This document shows positions 16,882-25,145 of a stretch of DNA of 64,000 nt, in pieces (the first letter of the stretch is position 1; each line of letters starts with the position of its first letter). A model generated the notes under the pieces. It was not told where the DNA came from. It searched no databases and saw only the letters and a list, made by a program, of their open reading frames with translations. This stretch comes from Streptomyces sp. NBC_00443 (lineage in GTDB: Bacteria > Actinomycetota > Actinomycetes > Streptomycetales > Streptomycetaceae): assembly GCF_036014175.1 (NCBI RefSeq), contig NZ_CP107917.1, forward strand, positions 5,332,001-5,396,000, read 5' to 3'. The position numbers and the translations under genes are program-made.

Positions 16882-17384
16882 GAAGTCTGCTCGCGCACGT
16901 CCACCAGGGAGGCACCGGCATGGGCGACCAGGTCCAAGGGCGCCATGGGGAAGACCACGTGCGGGTTCCCGGCGGCGGCCCAGACGACGTCGTGCCCCAG
17001 CAGCGACCGATCGGCGAGCACGCGCGTCTTCGTACGGTGCCCGAAGGGCGGTACGCCCCCGATGGCGTACCCGGTGTTCTCCCGCACGACGTCGACCTTG
17101 GCCCGTGTGACCTTCTCGGCGCCGAGTTCGTTCCGCACGAGCTCCAGGTCGACCCGGGACGCCCCGTCCATCAGGACCAGCACGGGGACCCCGTCCGCCG
17201 CAAAGATCAGCGACTTGCAGATCTCACTGAGCTCGCACCCGATCGCGGCGGCGGCCTCGGCCGCGGTACGGGTCGCGTCCGGGAACCGGCGCATCCGGGC
17301 GTTCAGATCGCTCAGCCCGAGCTCGTGCAGAGCCTCGGCGAAACGTGGGTGGGCATGTGTTTCCGATGCTTCCGAGGACGTCAT
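16878..17384 (-). CDS. YbaK/ProX-type aminoacyl-tRNA deacylase
   Basis: 168 residues, typical of the YbaK/EbsC/ProX fold, which hydrolyses mischarged aminoacyl-tRNAs (for example Cys- or Ala-tRNA(Pro)). The conserved active-site Lys is in CKSLIF, and the GGVPPFGH loop is diagnostic. It is the first gene of a two-gene unit with the EamA transporter, which overlaps its stop. Cytoplasmic. The exact tRNA substrate cannot be told from sequence. Confidence 0.88.
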   Translation of the reverse strand: MTSSEASETHAHPRFAEALHELGLSDLNARMRRFPDATRTAAEAAAAIGCELSEICKSLIFAADGVPVLVLMDGASRVDLELVRNELGAEKVTRAKVDVVRENTGYAIGGVPPFGHRTKTRVLADRSLLGHDVVWAAAGNPHVVFPMAPLDLVAHAGASLVDVREQTS

Positions 17385-17450
17385 GCCCGGCAGGCTAGCC
17401 GTCGGATACGTGTGTCACGAACGAATTCCAGGTGCTGAGAGAGCGGGACC

Positions 17451-17900
17451 TCAGCCGAGCAGGATCGTGACGTCGATGTTGCCCCGGGTCGCGTTGGAGT
17501 ACGGGCAGATCTCGTGCGCCGCGTCCACCAGCTTGGCGGCGAGACCCGCGTCCAGCACCGGCAGGGAGACGCTGAGGGCGACCGCGAGGCCGTAGCCGCG
17601 TTGCTTGTTGGGGCCGATGCCGACCTTCGCGGCGACCGTGGAACCGGTGAGGTCGTAGCCCTCGCGGTTGCCGACGAGGATGAGCGCGTTGTGGAAGCAG
17701 GTGCTGTAGCCGGCGGCGAACAGCTGCTCGGGGTTGGTGCCGTTGCCGTCGCCGCCCAGTTCCGGGGGCATCGTGACCTTGAGCTCGATCTGGCCGTCCT
17801 GGCTGGTGACATAGCCGTCCCGGCCGCCGTGCGCGGTGGCTTCGGCGACGTACATGATCTTCGTCGGACGGGTGTCGACGACGGTGCCCTCGTCGGTCAT
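17451..17900 (-). CDS. ohr: Organic hydroperoxide resistance protein (Ohr/OsmC)
   Basis: 149 residues from ATG, with GGGAGGG just upstream. Ohr is a thiol peroxidase that reduces organic and fatty-acid hydroperoxides. Both redox cysteines are present in the Ohr contexts, STCFHNA (C68) and EICPYSNATRGN (C132), which separates it from plain OsmC. It lies 122 bases downstream of ohrR on the same strand; CTTGTGCGC repeats in that gap are candidate OhrR contacts. Strong assignment. Confidence 0.93.
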   Translation of the reverse strand: MTDEGTVVDTRPTKIMYVAEATAHGGRDGYVTSQDGQIELKVTMPPELGGDGNGTNPEQLFAAGYSTCFHNALILVGNREGYDLTGSTVAAKVGIGPNKQRGYGLAVALSVSLPVLDAGLAAKLVDAAHEICPYSNATRGNIDVTILLG

Positions 17901-17939
17901 GGTTGGCCCTCCCCCCAGACGGCGCGCATCGGAAAAGGC

Positions 17940-17963
17940 GCGCACAAGTGCATTGCGCACAAG
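17940..17963. promoter_or_regulatory. Repeated GCGCACAAG sites in the ohrR-ohr gap
   Basis: GCGCACAAG occurs at 17940-17948 and 17955-17963 (period 15), together forming partly palindromic TTGTGCGCAA-type sequence on the coding strand. It lies 40-63 bases before the ohr start, the expected place for an OhrR operator. OhrR binding is inferred. Confidence 0.45.
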
Positions 17964-18022
17964 GTACTGGCCGGTAGGTCGGTCGCCGTTGCCAGGGGGT
18001 GGGAACCGGGGGTAACCCGAGT

Positions 18023-18484
18023 TCAGGGGGTGGGGTTCGCGGTGGGGTGTGCTCGGTGCGTGAGCTGCCACAGCTCCTCGCGCAGGCGCGCGACTCCCGT
18101 CGCGTCGAGCCCCGTCGCGTCGAGCACTGAGCCGGGCACGCACCTCGCGCGCTCCCGCAGCTCCGCCCCGCGCCCGGTGACGGCCACGAGCACGGACCGC
18201 TCGTCCCGCGCCGACCGCTCACGCCGTACCAGGCCGGCCGCCTCCAGCCGCTTCAGCAGGGGGGAGACGGTGCCGTAGTCGAGCCGCAGCGCGGCGGCCA
18301 GCTCCTTCACCGTCGTCTCGCCCCGCTCCCACAGGACCAGCAGCACCAGGTACTGCGGGTAGGTGAGGCCGAGTTCGTCGAGGAGCGGGCGGTAGGCGGC
18401 CGTCACCGCTCGCTGGGCGGCGTACAGCGCGAAGCAGAGCTGGTCGTCCAGGGACAGCGACCCCGCGTCCTCTTGATGCGTCAC
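18023..18484 (-). CDS. ohrR: OhrR, MarR-family organic peroxide sensor
   Basis: 153 residues from GTG, which overlaps the stop of cbiO (GTGA). The N-terminus DDQLCFALYAA carries the peroxide-sensing Cys (C17) in the exact OhrR context, followed by TYPQYLVLLVLWE and a winged helix with a KRLEAAGLVRRERSARDERS wing. A second Cys (C115) near the C-terminus suggests a two-Cys OhrR that forms a disulfide. The adjacent downstream ohr gene is the expected target. Unusually, it is translationally coupled to a metal ECF transporter operon. Confidence 0.9.
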   Translation of the reverse strand: MTHQEDAGSLSLDDQLCFALYAAQRAVTAAYRPLLDELGLTYPQYLVLLVLWERGETTVKELAAALRLDYGTVSPLLKRLEAAGLVRRERSARDERSVLVAVTGRGAELRERARCVPGSVLDATGLDATGVARLREELWQLTHRAHPTANPTP

Positions 18485-19233
18485 GCGCCCATTGTCACGG
18501 ACCGCGGGTCGAATCCGAACGGCAGCTCGAGGCGATGGGCCCGCATCAGCTCGTCGTCCGCCAGGAGTTCGGCCGTCTTCCCGTCCGCCGCGATCACGCC
18601 CTCGCTCAGGATCAGGGAGCGTGGGCACAGCTCCAGGGCGTATGGCAGGTCGTGCGTGACCATCAGGACGGTGACGTCCAACGAGCGCAGGATGTCGGCC
18701 AGTTCGCGGCGGGAGGCGGGGTCGAGGTTGGAGGAGGGCTCGTCCAGGACGAGGATCTCCGGCTCCATCGCCAGAACGGTCGCCACCGCGACCCGGCGCC
18801 GCTGGCCGAAGGAGAGGTGGTGCGGCGGGCGGTCCTTGAACTCCGCCATGCCGACTCGCTCCAGCGCCCGGTCGACGCGTTCCTCCAGCTCCGGCCCCTT
18901 CAGCCCGGCCGCCGCCGGCCCGAACGCGACGTCCTCGCGGACCGTCGGCATGAACAGCTGGTCGTCCGGGTCCTGGAACACGATCCCGACCCGGCGCCGG
19001 ATCTCGGCCATGTGCTGCTTGCCGACGGGCAGTCCGGCGACCCTCACGGTGCCGGTACCGCCGGTCAGGATGCCGTTGAGGTGCAGGACGAGGGTCGTCT
19101 TGCCGGCGCCGTTCGGGCCGAGCAGCGCCACCCGCTCGCCGCGCGCGATGGTGAAGTCCACGCCGAACAGGGCCTGGTGGCCGTCGGGGTAGGCGAAGGC
19201 GAGGCCGGAGACGTCCAGGGAAGCAGTACTCAC
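18481..19233 (-). CDS. cbiO: Cobalt/nickel ECF transporter ATP-binding subunit (CbiO)
   Basis: 250 residues from the GTG at 19233, which overlaps the cbiQ stop (GTGA) and has GGATGG upstream; an ATG nine bases earlier (19242) is the alternative. It has Walker A GPNGAGKTT, Q-loop FQDPDDQLF (typical of ECF ATPases), signature LSFGQRRR, Walker B ILVLDEPSS and switch His (VTHD). It powers cobalt or nickel uptake with CbiM and CbiQ. Its stop overlaps ohrR. Confidence 0.9.
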   Translation of the reverse strand: MSTASLDVSGLAFAYPDGHQALFGVDFTIARGERVALLGPNGAGKTTLVLHLNGILTGGTGTVRVAGLPVGKQHMAEIRRRVGIVFQDPDDQLFMPTVREDVAFGPAAAGLKGPELEERVDRALERVGMAEFKDRPPHHLSFGQRRRVAVATVLAMEPEILVLDEPSSNLDPASRRELADILRSLDVTVLMVTHDLPYALELCPRSLILSEGVIAADGKTAELLADDELMRAHRLELPFGFDPRSVTMGA

Positions 19234-19991
19234 AGGGTCCATCCCAACACGCAGACGACAAGGGCGGCGAAGGGCAGCGCGAGGGCGTACGACCACTGCG
19301 CCCGGGACGCGGTCACGTCGTCGATCACCGGCATCGATCCGGCGTACCCCCGGCTGATCATGGCCAGATGCACGCGCTCGCCACGCTCGTACGAGCGGAT
19401 GAACAGCGCGCCCGCCGACTTCGCGAGCACGCCCCAGTGCCGCACGCCCTTCGCCTCGAAGCCGCGCGACTCCCGTGCTATGCGCATCCGCCGCATCTCG
19501 TCGGCGATGACATCGCCGTACCGGATCATGAAGGACGCGATCTGCACGAGAAGGGGCGGGAGTTTCAGCCGCTGCAGGCCCAGCAGGAGTTCGCGCAGCT
19601 CGGTGGTGGAGGCGAGGAGTACGGAGGCGGCGACGCCCAGGGTGCCCTTCGCGAGCACGTTCCAGGCGCCCCACAGTCCGCTGACGCTCAGCGACATGCC
19701 CAGCACCTCGACCTGCTCGCCCTCCGCCACGAACGGCAGCAGCACGGCGAACGCGACGAACGGCACCTCGATCAGCAGCCTCTTGAGCAGAAACCCGGCG
19801 GGCACGCGCGCGACACCGGCGACGACCGTGAGCAGCACGGCGTACAGGCCGAACGCCCACATCGCCTCCCGCGGCGTCGACACCACGACCACCACGAACG
19901 CGAACGTCGCGGCGAGCTTGGTGTGCGGCGGCAGGCCGTGCACGGGCGAGTGCCCGTGCCGGTAGAGCCTGTGCGCGTGCCCGGCGCCCAT
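19230..19991 (-). CDS. cbiQ: ECF transporter transmembrane subunit CbiQ
   Basis: 253 residues from ATG, 8 bases after the cbiM stop with GAGG upstream. A His-rich N-terminus (GAGHAHRLYRHGHSPVH) precedes four to five membrane helices and the coupling helices with the Ala-Arg-Gly motifs ARESRGF and ISRGYAG that dock on CbiO. It is the T component linking the ATPase to the metal-binding CbiM. The His-rich tail may help gather Ni or Co. Confidence 0.9.
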   Translation of the reverse strand: MGAGHAHRLYRHGHSPVHGLPPHTKLAATFAFVVVVVSTPREAMWAFGLYAVLLTVVAGVARVPAGFLLKRLLIEVPFVAFAVLLPFVAEGEQVEVLGMSLSVSGLWGAWNVLAKGTLGVAASVLLASTTELRELLLGLQRLKLPPLLVQIASFMIRYGDVIADEMRRMRIARESRGFEAKGVRHWGVLAKSAGALFIRSYERGERVHLAMISRGYAGSMPVIDDVTASRAQWSYALALPFAALVVCVLGWTL

Positions 19992-19999
19992 GCCGGACC

Positions 20000-21058
20000 T
20001 CAGACGTTCGTGCTCGTGGGCGACACGTCGGCGGCCTCGTCCGTACGACGCCGGCGCACCGCCCAGAAGATGCCGGTGCCCGCGACGACGGTCACGCCGA
20101 CGCCGATCACGCCGGCGAGACCGCCGGACAGCCGGACGTTGTCGACGTCCTTGACGCCGTAGTCGGCCAGCGGGGAGTCGGCGTTGGCATGCTCGTCGGC
20201 GGACTCGATGAACCCCTTGTCCTCGGCGACCTTCTCCAGACCGTCGGGGCTGGCGGAGGCGTAGAAGCTGACGAACCCGGCGAGGACGAGGGAGGTGGCC
20301 AGACCGCTGATCCACAGGGTGCGGTGCGAGGTCCGGGCCGCGACCGGCTGCTCGGCCTCGGCTCCGGGAGCGTCGACGAGCTCGCCGCCGACCCGCAGCT
20401 TCAGCGGCTGCCGCAGGTCACGGGCGCCGTACACGAGGTCCGGGCGTACGGCGATGACGGCGCCGATCGTCAGCGCGGTGATCGCGGCCTCGCCGATGCC
20501 GATCAGGAGGTGGACGCCGCCCATGGCGGTGGCGACCTTGCCGATCGGGACGTCGGTGGTGCCGCCGATCCAGAACAGCAGGGTGAACGCGAGCGCCGCG
20601 GCCGGCACCGACACCAGCGCGGAGACGAAGGAGGCGGCGGTGATGGAGCGACGGGTCTTCGGCAGGACCTTCACCAGGCCCCGGAAGACCGCGTAGGCGA
20701 CGACGACGCCGACGATCGCCATGTTGGTGATGTTGACGCCGAGCGCGGTGAGGCCGCCGTCAGCGAAGAGGATGCCCTGCATCAGCAGGACGACGGAGAT
20801 GCACAGCGCGCCGGTGTAGGGGCCGACGAGTATCGCGGCCAGGGCACCGCCGAGCAGATGTCCGCTGGTCCCGGCCGCGACGGGGAAGTTCAGCATCTGC
20901 ACGGCGAAGATGAAGGCGGCCACCAGGCCGGCCAACGGGGCCGTCCGCTCGTCGAGTTCACGGCGTGCGCCGCGCAGGCTCACCGCGACGGCGGCTGCGG
21001 CGACCACTCCGGTCACGGCGGAGGTCGGGGCGTCTATGAATCCGTCAGGTACGTGCAC
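20000..21058 (-). CDS. cbiM: Cobalt/nickel ECF transporter CbiM with fused PDGLE (CbiN-like) domain
   Basis: 352 residues when started at GTG 21058, giving MHVPDGFIDAP. In this family Met1 and His2 coordinate the metal, so this start is favoured over an ATG at 21088, although no Shine-Dalgarno is well placed. Residues 1-220 form the CbiM bundle (NFPVAAGTSGHLLGGALAAILVG region carries the other metal-site His). The C-terminal part has a membrane helix, the ASPDGLEKVA motif and another helix, a CbiN-like domain fused in one chain. First gene of cbiM-cbiQ-cbiO-ohrR. No cobalamin riboswitch was recognised upstream. Confidence 0.88.
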   Translation of the reverse strand: MHVPDGFIDAPTSAVTGVVAAAAVAVSLRGARRELDERTAPLAGLVAAFIFAVQMLNFPVAAGTSGHLLGGALAAILVGPYTGALCISVVLLMQGILFADGGLTALGVNITNMAIVGVVVAYAVFRGLVKVLPKTRRSITAASFVSALVSVPAAALAFTLLFWIGGTTDVPIGKVATAMGGVHLLIGIGEAAITALTIGAVIAVRPDLVYGARDLRQPLKLRVGGELVDAPGAEAEQPVAARTSHRTLWISGLATSLVLAGFVSFYASASPDGLEKVAEDKGFIESADEHANADSPLADYGVKDVDNVRLSGGLAGVIGVGVTVVAGTGIFWAVRRRRTDEAADVSPTSTNV

Positions 21059-21224
21059 CCTTCGATGGTGTGGCTTGATGCGAACCATTCGCAAGAGCGT
21101 CTCACTCTCTGTTGTAAACACGAGATAAGCCGCTCCGGAGGGTGTAATCCCGGAAATATGGGACATTGAAGGGGAAGCGGATGCACAGTTTCCGCCTAGG
21201 TGGCGCACGGTAAGGGGTCGTCCG

Positions 21225-21611
21225 ATGTCCGTAGTCGAGCAGTATGCGCGAGCCCATATCGTCACGGACGCGGACCTCCTGGCGGAGGAACAGGACGCCG
21301 TGCCGGTCGTCCTGAAGTACGACCCCGACACCGACCCGCGTGCGGTGTGTGTCAGGTTGCCCGGCCGCCAGGCACACGAGTGGACCTTCTCGCGCTCCCT
21401 GCTGGAGCAGGGGCTGCGGGCTCCCGCGGGCAGCGGAGAGATAAGGGTGTGGCCGTGCGGCCGGGTGCAGGCCGTGGTGGAGTTCCACTCCGCGCAGGGT
21501 GTCTCGGTGGTGCAGTTCGAGACGAAGGCCCTGATGAGGTTCCTGCGGCGGACCTACCTGGCCGCCGCGCCGGCCGCCCCCGTCGAGCGTGAGGCCCAGC
21601 TGAGGAGCTGA
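21225..21611 (+). CDS. ssgE: SsgA-like sporulation/cell-division protein, probably SsgE
   Basis: 128 residues, the standard length of SsgA-like proteins (SALPs), found only in sporulating actinobacteria. SALPs guide septum placement, wall autolysis and spore separation. Family features include the central DPRAVCVRLP, the W-x-F segment HEWTFSRSLL, GEIRVWPCG and FETKALMRFLRRTY. The neighbouring twin PBPs and pmt match the context I recall for ssgE (SCO3158), which influences spore release. Divergent from cbiM. Symbol confidence is lower than family confidence. Confidence 0.85.
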   Translation: MSVVEQYARAHIVTDADLLAEEQDAVPVVLKYDPDTDPRAVCVRLPGRQAHEWTFSRSLLEQGLRAPAGSGEIRVWPCGRVQAVVEFHSAQGVSVVQFETKALMRFLRRTYLAAAPAAPVEREAQLRS

Positions 21612-21614
21612 GTC

Positions 21615-23288
21615 TCAGCCGCCCAGCTTCAGCAGTTCCGCCACGATCGGGCCCGCCGTCTCGCCGCCGTGGCCGCCCGCCTGGACGACGCCCGCCGCCG
21701 CGAGGTCGCCCCGGTACGCGGTGAACCAGCCGTTCGGCTTCTTCTGCCCGTCGACCTCCGCAGAGCCGGTCTTCGCACCGACGTCACCGGTGACCCCGGA
21801 CATCGCCTCCGCCGCCGTGCCGTAGGCCGCCGTGTAGGACATCAGCTCGCGCAGCTGCGACAGCGAGGACGCGGACATCGTGCGGGAAGCCTTGGCGAGT
21901 GTGCGGTCGTCGACCGACGGATCCACCAGGTACGGCTGCTTGAAGCTGCCCGTCTTGATGGTCGCGGAGACCGACGCCATGTTCAGTGGGTTCATCCGCA
22001 CCCCGCCCTGGCCGATCAGCGAGGCCGCCATCTGGGCCTGCGACTGGACGGGGACGGAGCCGTCGAAGGTGGGGACGCCGACGGACCAGTTGTTCAGGGA
22101 GAGGCCGAAGACCTGCTGGGCCTGCTTGGTCAGGCTGTCGTTGTCCAGCTCGGGCGCCTGGCTGATGAAGGCCGTGTTGCAGGAGCGGGCGAAGCTCGCC
22201 TTGAAGGTGCCGCCCTTGATCTCGAACTTGTCGTCGTTCTGGAACTTCCAGTGCCCGTACGTGAAGTACTTCGGGCAGGGGTGCTCCTTGTCGGCCTCCG
22301 CCAGGCCCTTCTCGATCAGCAGCGACGAGGTGATGACCTTCATGGTGGAGCCGGGCGCGAGGGAGCCCTGGAAAGCGATGTTGAAGCCGTGGGAGGAGTT
22401 CGCGACCGCCATGATCTCGCCGGTCGAGGGGCGCAGCGCGACCACTGACGCCTTCGACTTGGCGGCCACCTGCTTCTCCGCGGCGGCCTGCAGCGTCGGG
22501 CTCAGCGTCGTCTCCACCGTGCCCGGCGTGCCCTTGCTCAGCTCCACCAGGGTCTTGTCGGACAGCTCGGCCTTCTTGGACTCCTTGCCCCGGATCACCT
22601 GGAGCTCGATGCCCGCCTTGCCGCCCGCCTTCTCGCCGTACTTCTCGCGCAGCCCGTCCAGGACCGAGCCCAGCGACGGGTACTCGTCCTCCGTCAGCTC
22701 ACCGCCGTCCCGGTCGAGGGCCTTGACCGGCGGGGTGCCGGACTCGCCGGTGACGAGGGTGTCGCCGTCCTTCAGGTCGGGGTGGACGACCGCGGAGTGC
22801 CACTCGACGAGCGGCTTGCCGTCCTCGGCCCGCCGCACGACCGTCAGCGCACTGTCGTACGTCAGCGGTTTGCTGGTCCCCTTGTACGACACCGTGCCCT
22901 TCACGGAGAAGGGGACCTTGGCGCCCGTGCGGGTGCCGGCGGTGACGGTGACGTCCTTGATGTGGGCGTCCTTGGTGTAGCCGGCCAGCAGGGCCTTGGC
23001 GGCCGTCGTGTCGTCCGTGGCGGCAGCCGCCTCGGTCACCTTGCCCTGCTGCCAGGCGGTGAGGAACTCCCGGGTCGCGGTCGTGACCTCCGTCGCCGAC
23101 AGCGGGCCGGTCTTGACGGACTTGGCCTTCTCCGAGCTCGACGACTGCGCACCGTTCTCGGCGGCGGATCCGCTGCCCAGCAGTGCGTAGACGCCGATCC
23201 CGGTGCCGCCGAGGACCACGGCGATCATCCCGCCGAGCACGGCGGGGTTGGTCTTCCGTCGCTCGGCGACGCGCCTTCTGTTGCCCAC
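21615..23288 (-). CDS. Class B penicillin-binding protein (transpeptidase), copy 1
   Basis: 557 residues from GTG 23288, which places a Lys/Arg cytoplasmic tail directly before the single membrane helix (about 15-37); the open frame continues to 23396. It has an NTF2-like MecA_N region (about 60-170), then a transpeptidase domain with SxxK STMK (314-317), SxN SCN (369-371) and KTG (506-508), all intact. It cross-links peptidoglycan outside the membrane. It lies directly downstream of a close paralogue and convergent with ssgE, suggesting a role in septal or spore wall synthesis. Confidence 0.9.
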   Translation of the reverse strand: MGNRRRVAERRKTNPAVLGGMIAVVLGGTGIGVYALLGSGSAAENGAQSSSSEKAKSVKTGPLSATEVTTATREFLTAWQQGKVTEAAAATDDTTAAKALLAGYTKDAHIKDVTVTAGTRTGAKVPFSVKGTVSYKGTSKPLTYDSALTVVRRAEDGKPLVEWHSAVVHPDLKDGDTLVTGESGTPPVKALDRDGGELTEDEYPSLGSVLDGLREKYGEKAGGKAGIELQVIRGKESKKAELSDKTLVELSKGTPGTVETTLSPTLQAAAEKQVAAKSKASVVALRPSTGEIMAVANSSHGFNIAFQGSLAPGSTMKVITSSLLIEKGLAEADKEHPCPKYFTYGHWKFQNDDKFEIKGGTFKASFARSCNTAFISQAPELDNDSLTKQAQQVFGLSLNNWSVGVPTFDGSVPVQSQAQMAASLIGQGGVRMNPLNMASVSATIKTGSFKQPYLVDPSVDDRTLAKASRTMSASSLSQLRELMSYTAAYGTAAEAMSGVTGDVGAKTGSAEVDGQKKPNGWFTAYRGDLAAAGVVQAGGHGGETAGPIVAELLKLGG

Positions 23289-23392
23289 TGCTTTCCGTTC
23301 CCTCGCGTATTCCAGGGCCCCCGCCGCCCCGCCTGCCTCACGCATACCAACGACGACGACCACCCTAGAGTCCCGTGCCGCGAGGGATAAGT

Positions 23393-25033
23393 TCACCCGG
23401 ACGCTCGTAGCACGGCTGCGACAATCGGCCCGGCCGCGTCGCTGCCGTGGCCGCCCTGCTGGGACATGGCCGCGGCCGTCACATCATTGCGGAATCCGGT
23501 GAACCAGCTGTCGGAGGTGGCCTCCCCGTCGACCTCGGCGGACCCGGTCTTCGCGCCGATGTCGCCGCCGAGCCCGGACATGACCTGCACGGCGGTGCCC
23601 TGGGGCGCGGTCGCGGTCAGCCGCATCATCTGCTTCAGCTGGGAGGCGGTACTCGCCGGCAGCCCCTTGGCGGTGGCGAGTTGACGGTCGTCGAGGTCGG
23701 GTGAGACCAGATACGGCTGCCGGAACTGGCCGGTGATCGCGGTGGCTGTGACCGACGCCATGTTCAGCGGGTTCATCTGGACCTGGCCCTGGCCGATGGC
23801 GTTCGCGGCTCGGTCCGGGCCGGTGGCGGCGGGGACGCTGCCGTCGAAGGAGCTGACACCGGTCTTCCAGTCGCCGCCGAGCCCGAACCGCTCCTGGGCC
23901 TCCGTCGTCAGCGAGGCGTCGGTGAGCGGCTCCTCGTCGACGAGCTTGATGAAGGCCGTGTTGCAGGAGCGCGCGAAGCCGCCTGCGAGCGTGGCGCCGG
24001 CGGTCTCGTCCGGCTTGAGGCCCGTGAGGTTCTTGAAGGTCTGGCTCTGCCAGGTCGCCGTGTCCGGGCAGGGCGCCGGGCCGTTCATCGTGGTCACGCC
24101 GTTGTCGATGAGCATCGCCGCGGTGATGATCTTCATCGTGGAGCCGGGCGGGACGCGCCCTTCGAAGGCCGCGTTGAAGGCGTCCTCACGGTGGTTCGCC
24201 ACCGCCAGCACCTCGCCGGTGCTCGGCTTGAGGGCCACGACGGAGGACTGGGCGTACTGCTTCACGGCCTTCTCGGCCGCCGCCTGCACGCTGGCGCTGA
24301 GCGTCGTCCGCAGCTTGCCGGGCTTGCCCTTCGCGAGGGTCAGCAGCGAGGTGTCCGGCGACTCGTCGGCGTGCCGGATCGCCAGCTCGACGCCGGGCGA
24401 GCCGCCCGCCTTGCTGCCGTACCTGTCGCGCAGGGTGTCCAGGACCGGGCCGAGTGAGGGGTACTTGTCCTTCGTGAGCACAGTGCCGGTGCGGTCGACG
24501 GCCTCGATGGGCGGGGCGGCCGCCTCGCCGGTGACGAGGCGATCGTTCCTCTTCAGCTGCGGATGGATCACGGTGGGCTGCCAGTCGACGAGGGCCCTCC
24601 CGGTGGTGCGGCCGCGGACGACGGTGAGCTCGCTCTTGTAGGACAGCGGCTCGGACTTGCCGTCGTACGACACCTTCGCCTTCACGGCGTAGGGCACGGT
24701 ATCGCCGTTCGCCTTGCCGGGCGTGATCTGCACGCCGGTGATGTGCGCGTCCTGGCCGTAGGACCTGAGCACCGAGGCGGCTGCCGCGTTGTTGTTCGTC
24801 AGCTCCGCCGCCTGCGCCGCCTGCCCCTTCTCCCAGGCCGCGAAGAACTTCGCGGTGGTCTCCTCGACCTCGTCCGCACTCGGCGGCCCGGACCGCACCG
24901 GCGCGGGCCCGCCCTGTCCGGTCGCCCCACCGCCGTTCAACGCCGACATGATGTTGTACGCGCCGTACCCGGCACCGCCCACCATCACGGCGAACACGCC
25001 GCCTATGACGGCGACTTTGACCCCCTTGGACAT
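23393..25033 (-). CDS. Class B penicillin-binding protein (transpeptidase), copy 2
   Basis: 546 residues from ATG, with a strong GGAGGGG site upstream. The layout is the same as its downstream paralogue: short basic tail, one membrane helix (about 5-25), MecA_N-type domain, then transpeptidase motifs STMK (298-301), SCN (356-358) and KTG (495-497). The pair is clearly a tandem duplication, with shared lines such as NPLNMASV and DIGAKTGSAEVDG. The MecA_N domain is the type found in low-affinity PBPs. 104 bases separate it from copy 1. Confidence 0.9.
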   Translation of the reverse strand: MSKGVKVAVIGGVFAVMVGGAGYGAYNIMSALNGGGATGQGGPAPVRSGPPSADEVEETTAKFFAAWEKGQAAQAAELTNNNAAAASVLRSYGQDAHITGVQITPGKANGDTVPYAVKAKVSYDGKSEPLSYKSELTVVRGRTTGRALVDWQPTVIHPQLKRNDRLVTGEAAAPPIEAVDRTGTVLTKDKYPSLGPVLDTLRDRYGSKAGGSPGVELAIRHADESPDTSLLTLAKGKPGKLRTTLSASVQAAAEKAVKQYAQSSVVALKPSTGEVLAVANHREDAFNAAFEGRVPPGSTMKIITAAMLIDNGVTTMNGPAPCPDTATWQSQTFKNLTGLKPDETAGATLAGGFARSCNTAFIKLVDEEPLTDASLTTEAQERFGLGGDWKTGVSSFDGSVPAATGPDRAANAIGQGQVQMNPLNMASVTATAITGQFRQPYLVSPDLDDRQLATAKGLPASTASQLKQMMRLTATAPQGTAVQVMSGLGGDIGAKTGSAEVDGEATSDSWFTGFRNDVTAAAMSQQGGHGSDAAGPIVAAVLRASG

Positions 25034-25145
25034 GGTCCCCTCCCCGTTTTTCATCCACCGCACTGTAAGTGGCATGAGGGAAAGGTGTGAGAGGTGTTTT
25101 CTTTTGTTGGCCGAACTATTGACCGAAGAGTGACTGTTTGGCCGG

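Noticed and set aside
21059..21224. Cobalamin or NiCo riboswitch upstream of cbiM
   Set aside because: I could not find the conserved B12-box or a four-way junction; only ~130 bases are available and shared with the ssgE promoter.
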